Assembly: GCF_000756715.1 (NCBI RefSeq)
Contig: NZ_CCSE01000001.1
Coordinates: 744,001-808,000 of the forward strand
DNA from: Jeotgalicoccus saudimassiliensis
GTDB lineage: Bacteria; Bacillota; Bacilli; Staphylococcales; Salinicoccaceae
Direction: 5' to 3'
DNA length: 64,000 nt
Below, piece after piece: positions 30,012 to 38,588 of the stretch. The translations under genes and the position numbers were made by a program. Numbering within the stretch: position 1 is the first letter of the stretch; every line of letters begins with the position of its first letter. A model generated the notes under the pieces. The model was not told the DNA's origin. It worked only from the letters and a program-made list of their open reading frames with translations, and did not search any database.

Positions 30012-30794
30012 ATGGCTGTGCCTGTATTTGAAATAAAAAATGTAACATATGAATATAAAGATAAGCTGGAAGCAACACCGGCTCTTCAAAACATTTCCTT
30101 TTCGATTAATGAAGGGGAATTTTTAGCGATTGTCGGGCCAAATGGTTCAGGTAAATCGACACTTTTAAAATTAATCCTCGGTGTGTATAAACTGCAGCAG
30201 GGTAATATACTGATCAACGGTAAAAACCGTAAATCATTTAATGCATGGCAGGAAATCGGCTACGTTTCACAAAAAGCCGCAGCTCACGCCAAAGGATTTC
30301 CAGCCACGGTAAAAGAAGTCGTACTGAGCGGTCTGACAAAAGAAAAAGGTCTGTTTAGACGATTTACTAAACAGGACAATGAACAGCTGGATAAAACATT
30401 AAAGCTGCTCGATATTGAACACATTAAACACCAGAACGTGTCGAATTTGTCAGGGGGGCAGGCCCAGCGTGTGTTTATCGCGCGGGCATTGATTAACGAA
30501 CCGTCTATTTTAGTGCTGGATGAACCGACTGAGGGCATCGACAGCAGACATGTTAAGGATTTTTACAACGTACTGTTAAAACTAAAAGAACAAAATGTAA
30601 CGATTCTGCTCGTGACACATGATATCGGTGTCGTCGTCGATAATGCCGATAAAGTGGCGTGTCTGAACGAACATCTTCATTTCCACGGTACGAATACGGA
30701 ATTCCAAAATCTCGGTGAGGCGGAGCTGTCGAAAATATACGGTTTCCCGCTGCAGCTTGTATCGCATAATCACCAGAGGGAGTGCTGTAAATGA
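30012..30794 (+). CDS. znuC: Zinc/metal ABC transporter ATP-binding protein
   Basis: The 260-residue ABC ATPase has Walker A GPNGSGKST, signature LSGGQAQR, Walker B ILVLDEP and the switch histidine in LLVTHD. It powers metal import together with the permease encoded next. ATG 30012 has GGAG eight bases upstream; TTG 30006 is too close to it. The zinc assignment comes from the znuC-znuB-zur arrangement shared with S. aureus. No substrate-binding lipoprotein is encoded here. Confidence 0.93.
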   Translation: MAVPVFEIKNVTYEYKDKLEATPALQNISFSINEGEFLAIVGPNGSGKSTLLKLILGVYKLQQGNILINGKNRKSFNAWQEIGYVSQKAAAHAKGFPATVKEVVLSGLTKEKGLFRRFTKQDNEQLDKTLKLLDIEHIKHQNVSNLSGGQAQRVFIARALINEPSILVLDEPTEGIDSRHVKDFYNVLLKLKEQNVTILLVTHDIGVVVDNADKVACLNEHLHFHGTNTEFQNLGEAELSKIYGFPLQLVSHNHQRECCK

Positions 30795-31636
30795 TCGAGG
30801 CAATTTTCAACTATGACTTTATGAAGTATTCATTTATAAGCGGTATTATTGTCGGGCTCATTGCACCGCTCCTCGGTACGTTTATCGTTGTGAGAAGACT
30901 GTCGCTGATTGCCGATGCACTTAGCCATGTTGCACTTGGCGGTATCGCATTCGGCGTGTATTTAACGTCGGTGTTTAATATCATTATCAATCCGGTTATA
31001 TCGGGTATCGTGTTTTCAGTTATCGGCGCTCTCGGCATTGAAAGACTGCGCGGCCTGTATAAACATTATTCCGAAATCGCCATCCCGATAATTATGAGTC
31101 TCGGTATTGCACTGAGCGTCCTGTTTTTGTCGCTCGCGAACGGCTTTAACCAGGATCTGTTCGGATATCTGTTCGGAAGCATCAGTGCAGTGAGTTTTAA
31201 TGATATGATACTCATCGGAATCATCGGCATTATCGTGCTGCTGTTTGTATTCTTCTTATATAAGGAAATGTTTTTCATATCATTCGATGAAGAATACGCA
31301 GGCGTAATGAAGTTAAGCAAATATATTCACATTATATTTATCGTACTAGTCGCGCTGGTTATCAGTGCATCCATGCGCATCGTCGGCATACTGCTTGTGA
31401 GCGCAATGATGACACTGCCGGTCGCGAGTGCTATGAGAATCACTTCAAGTTTCAAACAGCTTATGGCTGTCAGCATAATTTTCGGAGAGATTTCAGTAAT
31501 CGCAGGGCTGTTCCTCGGATTCCACCTGAATATCTCACCGGGCGGCACAATTGTACTTGTCTCAGTCGCAATATTACTATGTACGCTGGTACTAAATCGT
31601 GTAGGAGTTGTCAGGAATGCACAAAGAACTGGTTGA
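30791..31636 (+). CDS. znuB: Zinc/metal ABC transporter permease
   Basis: The 281-residue ABC-3 family membrane protein has about eight transmembrane segments and the conserved LIADALSHVALGGIAFG motif. It forms the membrane channel with ZnuC. It overlaps znuC by four bases (ATGA) and zur by 20 bases, so the three genes are translated as a tight unit. Confidence 0.93.
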   Translation: MIEAIFNYDFMKYSFISGIIVGLIAPLLGTFIVVRRLSLIADALSHVALGGIAFGVYLTSVFNIIINPVISGIVFSVIGALGIERLRGLYKHYSEIAIPIIMSLGIALSVLFLSLANGFNQDLFGYLFGSISAVSFNDMILIGIIGIIVLLFVFFLYKEMFFISFDEEYAGVMKLSKYIHIIFIVLVALVISASMRIVGILLVSAMMTLPVASAMRITSSFKQLMAVSIIFGEISVIAGLFLGFHLNISPGGTIVLVSVAILLCTLVLNRVGVVRNAQRTG

Positions 31637-32030
31637 CTATAAAGAGATGCTCAAAGAAGCGAAATTTAAAGTAACGAAAAAACGTCTTCGCATGATAGAG
31701 ATATTTATGGAAGACGAAAGATATTTATCTGCAAAAGAAATCCAGGAAATGATGAATCAGGACTATCCCGGGATCAGTTATGATACGATTTACCGTAATC
31801 TGCATACGCTTAAAGACATCAATGTACTGGAACAGACAACATTCAGCGGGGAAATGCAGTACAAAATATCCTGTACCGATCATCATCACCATCACTTCAT
31901 CTGTGAACAGTGCGGAGAGACAAAAGTCGTCCGGTACTGTCCGGTGGAAACGTGGGAAAACGAGCTGAACGGCGTTAAAATTAACAGCCACAAAATAGAA
32001 CTGTACGGTTTATGTGAAAAGTGTCAGTAA
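31617..32030 (+). CDS. zur: Fur-family regulator, zinc uptake regulator type
   Basis: The 137-residue protein has a winged-helix N-terminal domain (SYDTIYRNLHTLKD) and a dimerisation domain with a His cluster (TDHHHHHF) and two CxxC structural zinc sites (CEQC, CEKC). Zur represses zinc uptake genes when zinc is plentiful. ATG 31617 is chosen because GTAGGAG lies nine bases upstream. Co-transcription with the transporter implies feedback control. Confidence 0.93.
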   Translation: MHKELVDYKEMLKEAKFKVTKKRLRMIEIFMEDERYLSAKEIQEMMNQDYPGISYDTIYRNLHTLKDINVLEQTTFSGEMQYKISCTDHHHHHFICEQCGETKVVRYCPVETWENELNGVKINSHKIELYGLCEKCQ

Positions 32031-32044
32031 GTAAAAGATAAAAT

Positions 32045-32086
32045 AAAACCAGCCTGTAATCTTTAAAAGACTACAGGCTGGTTTTT
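32045..32086. terminator. Bidirectional terminator after zur
   Basis: A long stem (AAAACCAGCCTGTA... and its complement, one internal mismatch region) with A and T flanks serves zur and the reverse-strand small membrane gene. Confidence 0.88.
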
Positions 32087-32094
32087 AAGTATCA

Positions 32095-32286
32095 TTATTT
32101 ATCCGGCTCTTTATCCTCAGATTTTTTCGCGATGATGTTCTTTAAGATAACTGCTGCTGTGAGTATAATGACGAGCAGCACGGCCGTTGACGGGCGGATA
32201 ATTGTATCCGTAACCCAGAATGCGAGTACCGTAATAAGGATTAATGCGATAATGATAAGAAATATTATATTTAAACTTTTTTTCAT
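32095..32286 (-). CDS. Small membrane protein with two transmembrane segments
   Basis: The 63-residue protein has two hydrophobic helices (about residues 6-26 and 34-51) separated by a short polar turn, then a charged C-terminal tail (KKSEDKEPDK). The ATG at 32286 has AGGTG six bases upstream. It is supported by its ribosome site and the terminator that follows. No family recognised; function unknown. Confidence 0.65.
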   Translation of the reverse strand: MKKSLNIIFLIIIALILITVLAFWVTDTIIRPSTAVLLVIILTAAVILKNIIAKKSEDKEPDK

Positions 32287-32363
32287 GAACTGCACCTGAC
32301 TTTTATATTGTAATTGACTGACCGTTTAATAATATATTTTTACTTACAAAATAGCAAAGAACT

Positions 32364-32399
32364 AAAAAATCCCGCTGCATATTAAATGCAGCGGGATTT
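32364..32399 (-). terminator. Terminator of ispG
   Basis: A 14-bp perfect stem (AAATCCCGCTGCAT and its complement) is followed on the reverse strand by a T-run. Confidence 0.9.
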
Positions 32400-32405
32400 A
32401 TAACA

Positions 32406-33527
32406 CTATCTGGCTTCTGCTTCTTCCGCCTCTTTTTCAAGGCGCTGTTTCTCATGATATGCTTCTGCCATAATATCAATTTCCTTCTTAAGCTCGTCCA
32501 CCATAGTTTCCTCAGGTACTTTACGAACAGTCTTACCGTGCATGAAGAGTAATCCTTCACCGCGGGCACCGGCGATACCGATATCGGCTTCGCGCGCTTC
32601 ACCCGGACCGTTTACTGCACAGCCGAGTACTGCGACTTTAAGCGGAGCTTTAACGTGTGAAATATATTCTTCCATTTCGTTTGCTATTGATATCAGATCG
32701 ATTTCAATACGTCCGCATGTAGGACATGCAATCAGTGTGGCTGCGTTACTTGCAAGTCCGAAAACTTTCAGCAGCTCTTTACATACTTTAATTTCCTCAA
32801 CCGGATCGGCAGACAGTGAAATACGCATTGTGTTCCCGATACCTTTGGAAATAATAGTACCGAGTCCGGCAGCACTCTTAACAGTTCCTGCAAACAGCGT
32901 TCCGCTTTCTGTAATACCGATGTGGAGCGGGTAATCAAATGCCGCAGCAGCTTTTTCGTAAGCTTCAACCGCAAGGTTAACGTCCGATGCTTTCATCGAA
33001 ACGATAATGTCGTGGAAATCGAGGTCTTCTAAAATCTTAATGTGGTGCAGTGCACTTTCAACCATACCGTCGGCAGTAGGGTAGCCGTACTTTTTAATAA
33101 TATGACGTTCAAGACTACCTGCGTTAACCCCGATACGGATTGGAATACCTTTTTCCTTACAAGCTTTAACAACTTCTTCCACTTTTTCGCGGCGTCCGAT
33201 GTTACCCGGGTTAATACGGATTTTATCCGCTCCGCCTTCAACTGCGATTAATGCCAGCTTATAGTCGAAGTGGATATCGACAACAAGCGGTATATTGATA
33301 CGTTTTTTGATTTCTGCAATCGCAAGTGCATCTTCTTCTTTTGGACATGCAACGCGAACAATCTGACATCCTGCTTCTTCAAGCTCGTTAATCTGAGCAA
33401 CAGTTGCCTCAACATCATGTGTTTTCGTAGTTGTCATACTTTGAATGATAATTTCATCGGCGCCGCCGATAGTAAGATCGCCAACTTTAACTTTTCTAGT
33501 TTGTGTACGATGTGTAATTCCAGACAT
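32406..33527 (-). CDS. ispG: (E)-4-hydroxy-3-methylbut-2-enyl-diphosphate synthase (flavodoxin type)
   Basis: The 373-residue MEP-pathway enzyme has an N-terminal TIM barrel ([24 protein letters not shown]) and a C-terminal iron-sulfur domain with CPTCGR and [10 protein letters not shown]. It converts MEcPP to HMBPP, the substrate of IspH. ATG 33527 has GGGG about eight bases upstream. In B. subtilis ispG likewise follows zur; in S. aureus this gene is absent. Confidence 0.97.
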   Translation of the reverse strand: MSGITHRTQTRKVKVGDLTIGGADEIIIQSMTTTKTHDVEATVAQINELEEAGCQIVRVACPKEEDALAIAEIKKRINIPLVVDIHFDYKLALIAVEGGADKIRINPGNIGRREKVEEVVKACKEKGIPIRIGVNAGSLERHIIKKYGYPTADGMVESALHHIKILEDLDFHDIIVSMKASDVNLAVEAYEKAAAAFDYPLHIGITESGTLFAGTVKSAAGLGTIISKGIGNTMRISLSADPVEEIKVCKELLKVFGLASNAATLIACPTCGRIEIDLISIANEMEEYISHVKAPLKVAVLGCAVNGPGEAREADIGIAGARGEGLLFMHGKTVRKVPEETMVDELKKEIDIMAEAYHEKQRLEKEAEEAEAR

Positions 33528-33569
33528 ATACAAGCCCCTAATCTAAAATTCTTTCTAATTTATAATCTT

Positions 33570-33598
33570 ATTATAATAAAAAACTGAGATAAATGTAA
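33570..33598 (-). promoter_or_regulatory. Promoter of ispG overlapped by an inverted repeat
   Basis: On the reverse strand, TTACAT and TATAAT are separated by 17 bases. A perfect inverted repeat TTATAAT-CTT-ATTATAA (33560-33576) covers the -10 box. It resembles Fur-family operators, but the 3-base centre differs from the single-base centre of PerR/Fur boxes. Confidence 0.55.
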
Positions 33599-33611
33599 CC
33601 ATCTTGCATTA

Positions 33612-34352
33612 CTAATGCGTTTTCTTTTGATCCGGCAGCTTTTTAAAGTAATAAATATACGGGAATAATGCAATAAGCAGCACTGCCCAGTAAAACATTC
33701 CGGTATACACTGCAGCAATTCCGATCGGCAGTGACAGCAGCATCATTATATATGAGCCGATTTTAAACCAGTTCATGTAATCTGTTTTCTTTTTCATTAA
33801 ACTTGCAACGAAGCTTAAGAAAAGTGACAGGAACAGCATTACAGTAAACAGCAGGAAGTAAATAACCACGACATAAATAGTAATATAAATTAATACATAA
33901 AAATATAAACTCGCAGACTGATCCGTGATAAACTGCTGCAGCGATTCATTATCTTTAATATCCCCGATAAAGCTGTAGCTGAACGTACCGTTTTGAATGT
34001 CGCTGATGAATATACCGTCGCGGAGAAAGGCAAACAGTATTTCACCATCCAGTGAATCTGCTTCGTCCTTTGATATTTCACCGGTAAACAGCACTTTGTG
34101 TTCATTCAGGGCTATCATTTTTTCATCACCCCGATATTCACCGCTGTCGATAACAAATTCCGGAATATCGCCGCTTACCTCATCCAGATTTGAAAATGTA
34201 TTCACAGTTGCCAGAAGTGAAGTAATAAAAGGCAGTGAAATAAAAACAGACAGCAGCAGTATGTTTAATAACAGGTACCGGAAGGGTACTGTACGAAACA
34301 GGGGATACTTTTTAAATGTTGCAAGACGTTTAATAAACTCAAAATATTTCAT
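33612..34352 (-). CDS. DUF1189 family membrane protein
   Basis: The 246-residue protein has an N-terminal segment MKYFEFIKRL, one early transmembrane helix, an extracellular domain of about 110 residues, and three to four C-terminal membrane helices. This is the DUF1189 layout. The family's function is unknown. A DUF1189 gene next to sodA is also found in staphylococci. The start at 34352 has AAGGATGAG upstream; a longer frame would cross the divergent intergenic palindrome. Confidence 0.85.
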   Translation of the reverse strand: MKYFEFIKRLATFKKYPLFRTVPFRYLLLNILLLSVFISLPFITSLLATVNTFSNLDEVSGDIPEFVIDSGEYRGDEKMIALNEHKVLFTGEISKDEADSLDGEILFAFLRDGIFISDIQNGTFSYSFIGDIKDNESLQQFITDQSASLYFYVLIYITIYVVVIYFLLFTVMLFLSLFLSFVASLMKKKTDYMNWFKIGSYIMMLLSLPIGIAAVYTGMFYWAVLLIALFPYIYYFKKLPDQKKTH

Positions 34353-34377
34353 GTTCTCATCCTTAAATCTGTATAAT

Positions 34378-34397
34378 AATAGGACCTTAGTCCTATT
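34378..34397. promoter_or_regulatory. Perfect 8-bp inverted repeat between DUF1189 and sodA
   Basis: AATAGGAC-CTTA-GTCCTATT is a perfect palindrome just upstream of the DUF1189 start. It could be an operator or a leader hairpin; no known regulator consensus was recognised. Confidence 0.4.
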
Positions 34398-34420
34398 TAA
34401 AGAAACATTAAGCAATCTAA

Positions 34421-34449
34421 TTGTTATTTTAACATCAAATTGCTATATT
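34421..34449 (+). promoter_or_regulatory. Promoter of sodA
   Basis: TTGTTA (34421-34426) and TATATT (34444-34449) have a 17-base spacer and an extended TGC directly before the -10 box. Confidence 0.72.
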
Positions 34450-34485
34450 TAGGATGTAAACAATTTTGAAGGGAGATTTTTATTT

Positions 34486-35088
34486 ATGGCTTTTGAATTA
34501 CCAAAATTACCATATGCTTATGATGCTTTAGAACCACACATCGACAAAGAAACGATGGAGATTCACCACTCTAAGCACCATAACACTTATGTAACAAAAT
34601 TAAACGACGCAGTTAAAGGTACTGATCTCGAGTCTAAATCGATCGAAGAAATTGTTAAAAACCTAGATGCTGTACCAGAAAACATCAAGACTGCGGTACG
34701 TAATAACGGTGGCGGACACCTTAACCACACATTCTTCTGGGAGTTACTTTCTCCGGAGAAAAAAGAATTATCAGGTGAATTAAAAGAAGCAATTGAATCT
34801 GCATTCGGTTCAGTTGATAAATTTAAAGAAGAATTTGAAGCAGCAGGCGCTGGCCGTTTTGGTTCAGGCTGGGCTTGGCTTGTAGTTAACAATGGTGCTT
34901 TAGAAATCACAAGCACTCCAAACCAGGACAACCCTGTTTCTGAAGGTAAAACTCCGGTATTCGGTGTTGACGTTTGGGAGCACGCTTACTACCTTAAATA
35001 CCAAAACAAGCGTCCTGAGTACTTAAGCGCTATTTGGAACGTAGTAGACTGGGATAAAGTTAACGAACTGTATCAGGCTGCTAAATAA
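34486..35088 (+). CDS. sodA: Superoxide dismutase (Mn/Fe family)
   Basis: The 200-residue protein shows metal ligands in [23 protein letters not shown] and [11 protein letters not shown]. The GGGH segment and a downstream Gln (NQDNP) fit the manganese-type subgroup. It dismutates superoxide in the cytoplasm. GAAGGGAG precedes the ATG. Codon use is strongly biased, as for an abundant protein. The order DUF1189-sodA-pbp3 matches S. aureus. Confidence 0.98.
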   Translation: MAFELPKLPYAYDALEPHIDKETMEIHHSKHHNTYVTKLNDAVKGTDLESKSIEEIVKNLDAVPENIKTAVRNNGGGHLNHTFFWELLSPEKKELSGELKEAIESAFGSVDKFKEEFEAAGAGRFGSGWAWLVVNNGALEITSTPNQDNPVSEGKTPVFGVDVWEHAYYLKYQNKRPEYLSAIWNVVDWDKVNELYQAAK

Positions 35089-35101
35089 TAATACAAACAT
35101 G

Positions 35102-35133
35102 AAAGACGGTGGAATTTTTCCACTGTCTTTTTT
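35102..35133 (+). terminator. Terminator of sodA
   Basis: A 13-bp stem (AAAGACGGTGGAA / TTCCACTGTCTTT with one wobble) is followed by a T-run. Confidence 0.9.
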
Positions 35134-35200
35134 AATTTTAGTAAAGCGGCATTAAAATATGTTAAAATGATGTGGACTTTATAAAAGGGTTTGATGCAGG

Positions 35201-37384
35201 TTGAAACGGGCAAAAATTAAAAGCTTGGACGCTATAAACAAACAGGTTCTGAGATCACGTATTAATATTGTTATGCTGATAATATTTATTTTATTTTTAA
35301 TTCTTATTATACGTCTCGGATATCTGCAGATTGTTCTCGGTGATACATATCAGGAACAGGTGGAAAATGCGCAGTATGTTGAAATCAATCAGAGTGTCCC
35401 GCGCGGTGAAATTTATGACCGTAACGGCAATCTGCTTGTCGGCAACACTGCCGAGAAAGCAATATACTTTACGAGACACAGAAATATGTCGAACTTCGAG
35501 ATAATGAATGTTGCAGAAACGCTCAGTTCCTACATATCCATGGACACTGACCGTCTGTCGCTCCGCGATAAGCAGGATTACATTATTAATAACTATCCGG
35601 GAGAACTGTCGGCGATTATGCCTGAACAGGTAACGTTACTTGAGAATGGCGGAATTTCCCAAAGCGAGTTCAACGAAGATGCATACGATATTATAGATGA
35701 GGATTTCGCCGATTCTGTATTGAAGGAAGAAGATTTAAATATTATTGCTGTGTACGTGGAAATGGTTACAGCAAGGGAATTGAATCCGGTCATCATTAAA
35801 AGTGAAGATGTAACGGAGGAGGAGTTTGCGAAAGTAAATGAAGATCTCGATGAACTGGCAGGTATTTCAACAGGGCTCGACTGGCAGCGTACGTATCCTT
35901 ATGGTCCCGCACTCCGTACAGTATTCGGTGAAGTATCGACAAACGACGAAGGTCTGCCGCGTGAACTGGTTGAATATTACCAGGCACTCGGCTATTCACG
36001 AAACGACAGAGTAGGAAAATCATATCTCGAGTTCCAGTATGAAGACGTGCTCCGCGGTGAAAAACCCCAGGTGAAATACACGACTGACAAGTCCGGCAGA
36101 GTAACCGGCGAAGAAACAATTAAAGAAGGTAAAGCGGGAGACGATCTGTATCTTACTATAGATATTGAACTCCAGCTTGAACTTGAAAAAATTGCAGAAC
36201 ATCATTTAACAGGTATCCGTGAACTCGCGGAAGAAATTGTTGAAATGGATGAAGGACAGGGCGACATCGATTACACGATTATCCCGGAATACATCGATAC
36301 AGTTCAGCTCGTCGTACAGGACCCGAAAAACGGTGACATTCTTGCGATGGTCGGTAAACACATTAATGAAGACGGAGACATCGTCGATTACGACTATGGT
36401 ACGTTTACCGCAACATATGTACCGGGCTCATCCGTAAAGGGTGCAACAGTTGCAACAGGGTATCAGGAAGATGTGATTGAAACGGGAGAAACGCTGATTG
36501 ATGAACCGATGAAATTCTCCGGAACGGATACGGTAAGTTCATTCTTTAACCGTAACGATCAGGTGCCTATCGATGATCAGAGAGCATTAATGGTTTCTTC
36601 CAACACCTATATGTTTAAAATCGCACTTGCGATTATGGGTGAAGAGTATTCGAGAAACATGCCGCTGCCGACAGATGTGACGACTGCCGGTTATTCACTT
36701 CGAAACGGGCTGAATCAGTTCGGACTCGGAGTGTCAACGGGAATCGACCTGCCGAACGAAGCAGTGGGTCTTGCACCCCAGCTGAATAATCCGATGAACT
36801 ATCTGTACTTAAGTATCGGGCAGTACGACACGTATACAGCGCTGCAGCTGTCACAGTACATTTCAACATTTGCAGCTGACGGCAAACGCGTACAGCAGCA
36901 TCTGGCAAAAGAAATACGCGGCTCAAACGCCAATGACAAAGGTCCGGTATTAAATTCCTACGGTACAAACGTACTTAATACAGTACCGGTCTCAGAAGAT
37001 CAGCTGTCACAAATAAAAGCAGGCTTCTACGATGTATTTAATACACATGATGAGGCACGTGATATGTACGGTACAGGATGGGATGCCTATCATGAGCTGG
37101 AACCGAAAGCAGCCGGTAAGACCGGAACTGCCGAGAGTTTCAGAGATGGTGATCCTGTACTGAACCAGACATATCTCGGGTACGCTCCGTATGATAATCC
37201 GGACATGGCATTTTCAATTATCTTCCCGACGATGCCGAGTACCGTGCCGTTCTTCCCGGCACAATTTATGGGACAGGATGTTATCGAAAAGTATTACGAA
37301 ATATATTACGGACAGGAAAAAGAACCGCTTTACAATTATGATGCCGATGATTTTTATACTCAGCTCGAGTACGGCAGATATTAA
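35201..37384 (+). CDS. pbp3: Class B penicillin-binding protein (PBP3-like transpeptidase)
   Basis: The 727-residue protein has a short cytoplasmic head, one transmembrane anchor (about residues 22-44), a dimerisation/pedestal region starting QSVPRGEIYDRNG, and a transpeptidase domain with SxxK (Ser410-Lys413), SxN (Ser466-Asn468) and KTG (Lys640-Gly642). It cross-links peptidoglycan outside the membrane. Sequence blocks such as GYSRNDRVGKSYLE resemble S. aureus PBP3, which also follows sodA. Translation starts at TTG 35201 with AAAGGG about 12 bases upstream, a rather weak arrangement. Confidence 0.95.
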   Translation: MKRAKIKSLDAINKQVLRSRINIVMLIIFILFLILIIRLGYLQIVLGDTYQEQVENAQYVEINQSVPRGEIYDRNGNLLVGNTAEKAIYFTRHRNMSNFEIMNVAETLSSYISMDTDRLSLRDKQDYIINNYPGELSAIMPEQVTLLENGGISQSEFNEDAYDIIDEDFADSVLKEEDLNIIAVYVEMVTARELNPVIIKSEDVTEEEFAKVNEDLDELAGISTGLDWQRTYPYGPALRTVFGEVSTNDEGLPRELVEYYQALGYSRNDRVGKSYLEFQYEDVLRGEKPQVKYTTDKSGRVTGEETIKEGKAGDDLYLTIDIELQLELEKIAEHHLTGIRELAEEIVEMDEGQGDIDYTIIPEYIDTVQLVVQDPKNGDILAMVGKHINEDGDIVDYDYGTFTATYVPGSSVKGATVATGYQEDVIETGETLIDEPMKFSGTDTVSSFFNRNDQVPIDDQRALMVSSNTYMFKIALAIMGEEYSRNMPLPTDVTTAGYSLRNGLNQFGLGVSTGIDLPNEAVGLAPQLNNPMNYLYLSIGQYDTYTALQLSQYISTFAADGKRVQQHLAKEIRGSNANDKGPVLNSYGTNVLNTVPVSEDQLSQIKAGFYDVFNTHDEARDMYGTGWDAYHELEPKAAGKTGTAESFRDGDPVLNQTYLGYAPYDNPDMAFSIIFPTMPSTVPFFPAQFMGQDVIEKYYEIYYGQEKEPLYNYDADDFYTQLEYGRY

Positions 37385-37388
37385 TATG

Positions 37389-37422
37389 AAAGACCACAAT
37401 CCGCGGGATTGTGGTCTTTTTT
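37389..37422 (+). terminator. Terminator of pbp3
   Basis: A 14-bp perfect stem (AAAGACCACAATCC and its complement) with a GCG loop is followed by a T-run that ends directly before the Pho box. Confidence 0.93.
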
Positions 37423-37425
37423 GTA

Positions 37426-37464
37426 TTTACATAATCTTAACAATACATTTATTTTAGATTTACA
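37426..37464 (+). promoter_or_regulatory. PhoP box of the pst operon
   Basis: Four direct hexamers start exactly 11 bases apart: TTTACA (37426), TTAACA (37437), TTTATT (37448), TTTACA (37459). Three fit the B. subtilis PhoP consensus TT(A/C/T)A(C/T)A with 5-base gaps. A -10-like TAAGAT lies at 37487-37492, placing the last repeat at the -35 position, as in PhoP-activated promoters. Phosphate-starvation induction is inferred. Confidence 0.85.
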
Positions 37465-37528
37465 ATCACACGTTAGTATGTGTATGTAAGATATTTTAAC
37501 AGACAAATCAATTGGAGGAATTTTAGCT

Positions 37529-38515
37529 ATGAAGAAGAATTTATTTCTTGCTGCACTCCTGATGAGCTTAATGTTCATTCTGGCAGCTTGTTCCGGTTCG
37601 GGATCAGACAGCAGTGAAGAGGCATCAACAGACGAAGGTTCAGAAGACGGATCAGGTGCTGAAGTCAGCGGTAATATAAACGAAGATGATGAACAAATTG
37701 CAGGTGAAGGTTCATCAACAGTATTCCCTATACTTAACCTTTTAGTAGAAGATTTTAACGCTGACCACGGTGTAGCTGTTGAACTTGGCGGTAACGGTAC
37801 AGGTTCAGGATTCAGTGCACTGATAGAAGGTACTGCACAATTTGCTAACGCATCCCGCGGTATCGAGCAGGAAGAAATTGATGCTCTTGAAGACGCTGGA
37901 ATTGAATGGACAGAATTCCTTGTAGCTACTGACGGTTTAACTGTTGCAGTTAACCCGGCAAACGATTTTGTAGAAGATTTAACTTTTGAGGAACTGAACA
38001 TGATCTATTCAGGAGAAGCTGAAAACTGGTCGGATGTTCGTGAAGATTTCCCTGAAGAGCCGATCACAGCTTACGGTCCAGACCAGTCACATGGTACACA
38101 CGACTTCTTTAATGAAGAAGTAATGGACGAAGAGGGCGTTGATGCTCAGCTTATCCAGGATACAAACCAGGTCGTTTCATCTGTAGTAGGCGACGAGAAT
38201 GCAATCGGGTTCTTCGGTTTCAGTTTCTACCAGGCGAACGAAGATTCATTAAAAGCAGTTTCAATCTCAGGTCCTGACAGCGAAGAAGCTGTTGAGCCGA
38301 CATTTGAAAACGTAATGGACTTCTCTTACCCGTTATCACGTCCGTTATATATGTACGTAAATAACGCAGCACTTGAAGAGAACGAAACATTCCACACATT
38401 TATGGAATATACACTTAAGAATTCACAGTCAGCAGCGGAAGAAGTTGGATATGTACCTCTTGAAGATGAAGCACTTGAAGAAGAACTTTCCAAGCTTCCA
38501 AACCTTGAACAATAA
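37529..38515 (+). CDS. pstS: Phosphate ABC transporter substrate-binding lipoprotein
   Basis: The 328-residue protein has a lipoprotein signal peptide (lipobox LAAC, Cys21), an acidic Ser/Asp/Glu linker (about 22-58) and a PstS domain with phosphate-binding motifs GEGSSTVFP, GNGTGSGF and DQSHGTHDFF. It captures phosphate at the cell surface. GGAGG precedes the ATG. The mature protein is strikingly acidic, consistent with a salt-exposed surface. It is first in pstSCAB-phoU, behind a Pho box. Confidence 0.97.
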   Translation: MKKNLFLAALLMSLMFILAACSGSGSDSSEEASTDEGSEDGSGAEVSGNINEDDEQIAGEGSSTVFPILNLLVEDFNADHGVAVELGGNGTGSGFSALIEGTAQFANASRGIEQEEIDALEDAGIEWTEFLVATDGLTVAVNPANDFVEDLTFEELNMIYSGEAENWSDVREDFPEEPITAYGPDQSHGTHDFFNEEVMDEEGVDAQLIQDTNQVVSSVVGDENAIGFFGFSFYQANEDSLKAVSISGPDSEEAVEPTFENVMDFSYPLSRPLYMYVNNAALEENETFHTFMEYTLKNSQSAAEEVGYVPLEDEALEEELSKLPNLEQ

Positions 38516-38534
38516 GAACAAAATCTTATAACAG

Positions 38535-38568
38535 ATGGACGGGGATGTTTTTATCCCGTCCATTTTTA
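38535..38568 (+). terminator. Hairpin between pstS and pstC
   Basis: A 9-bp stem (ATGGACGGG / CCCGTCCAT) is followed by TTTTTAAA. It is probably a partial terminator or mRNA-stabilising structure that gives more PstS than membrane subunits. Confidence 0.7.
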
Positions 38569-38588
38569 AAGTAAAGAGAGGCTTTAAA

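Noticed and set aside
33560-33576. Standard PerR box before ispG
   Set aside because: The repeat has a 3-base centre rather than one base, so it is reported only as Fur-like.
33997-34452. Forward open frame opposite the DUF1189 gene
   Set aside because: The DUF1189 frame has membrane helices, a ribosome site and conserved synteny; the forward frame has none of these.
37381-38001. Reverse-strand open frame of 206 codons over the start of pstS
   Set aside because: It is Ser-rich because it is antisense to the acidic linker of PstS, and it would cross the Pho box and a terminator.
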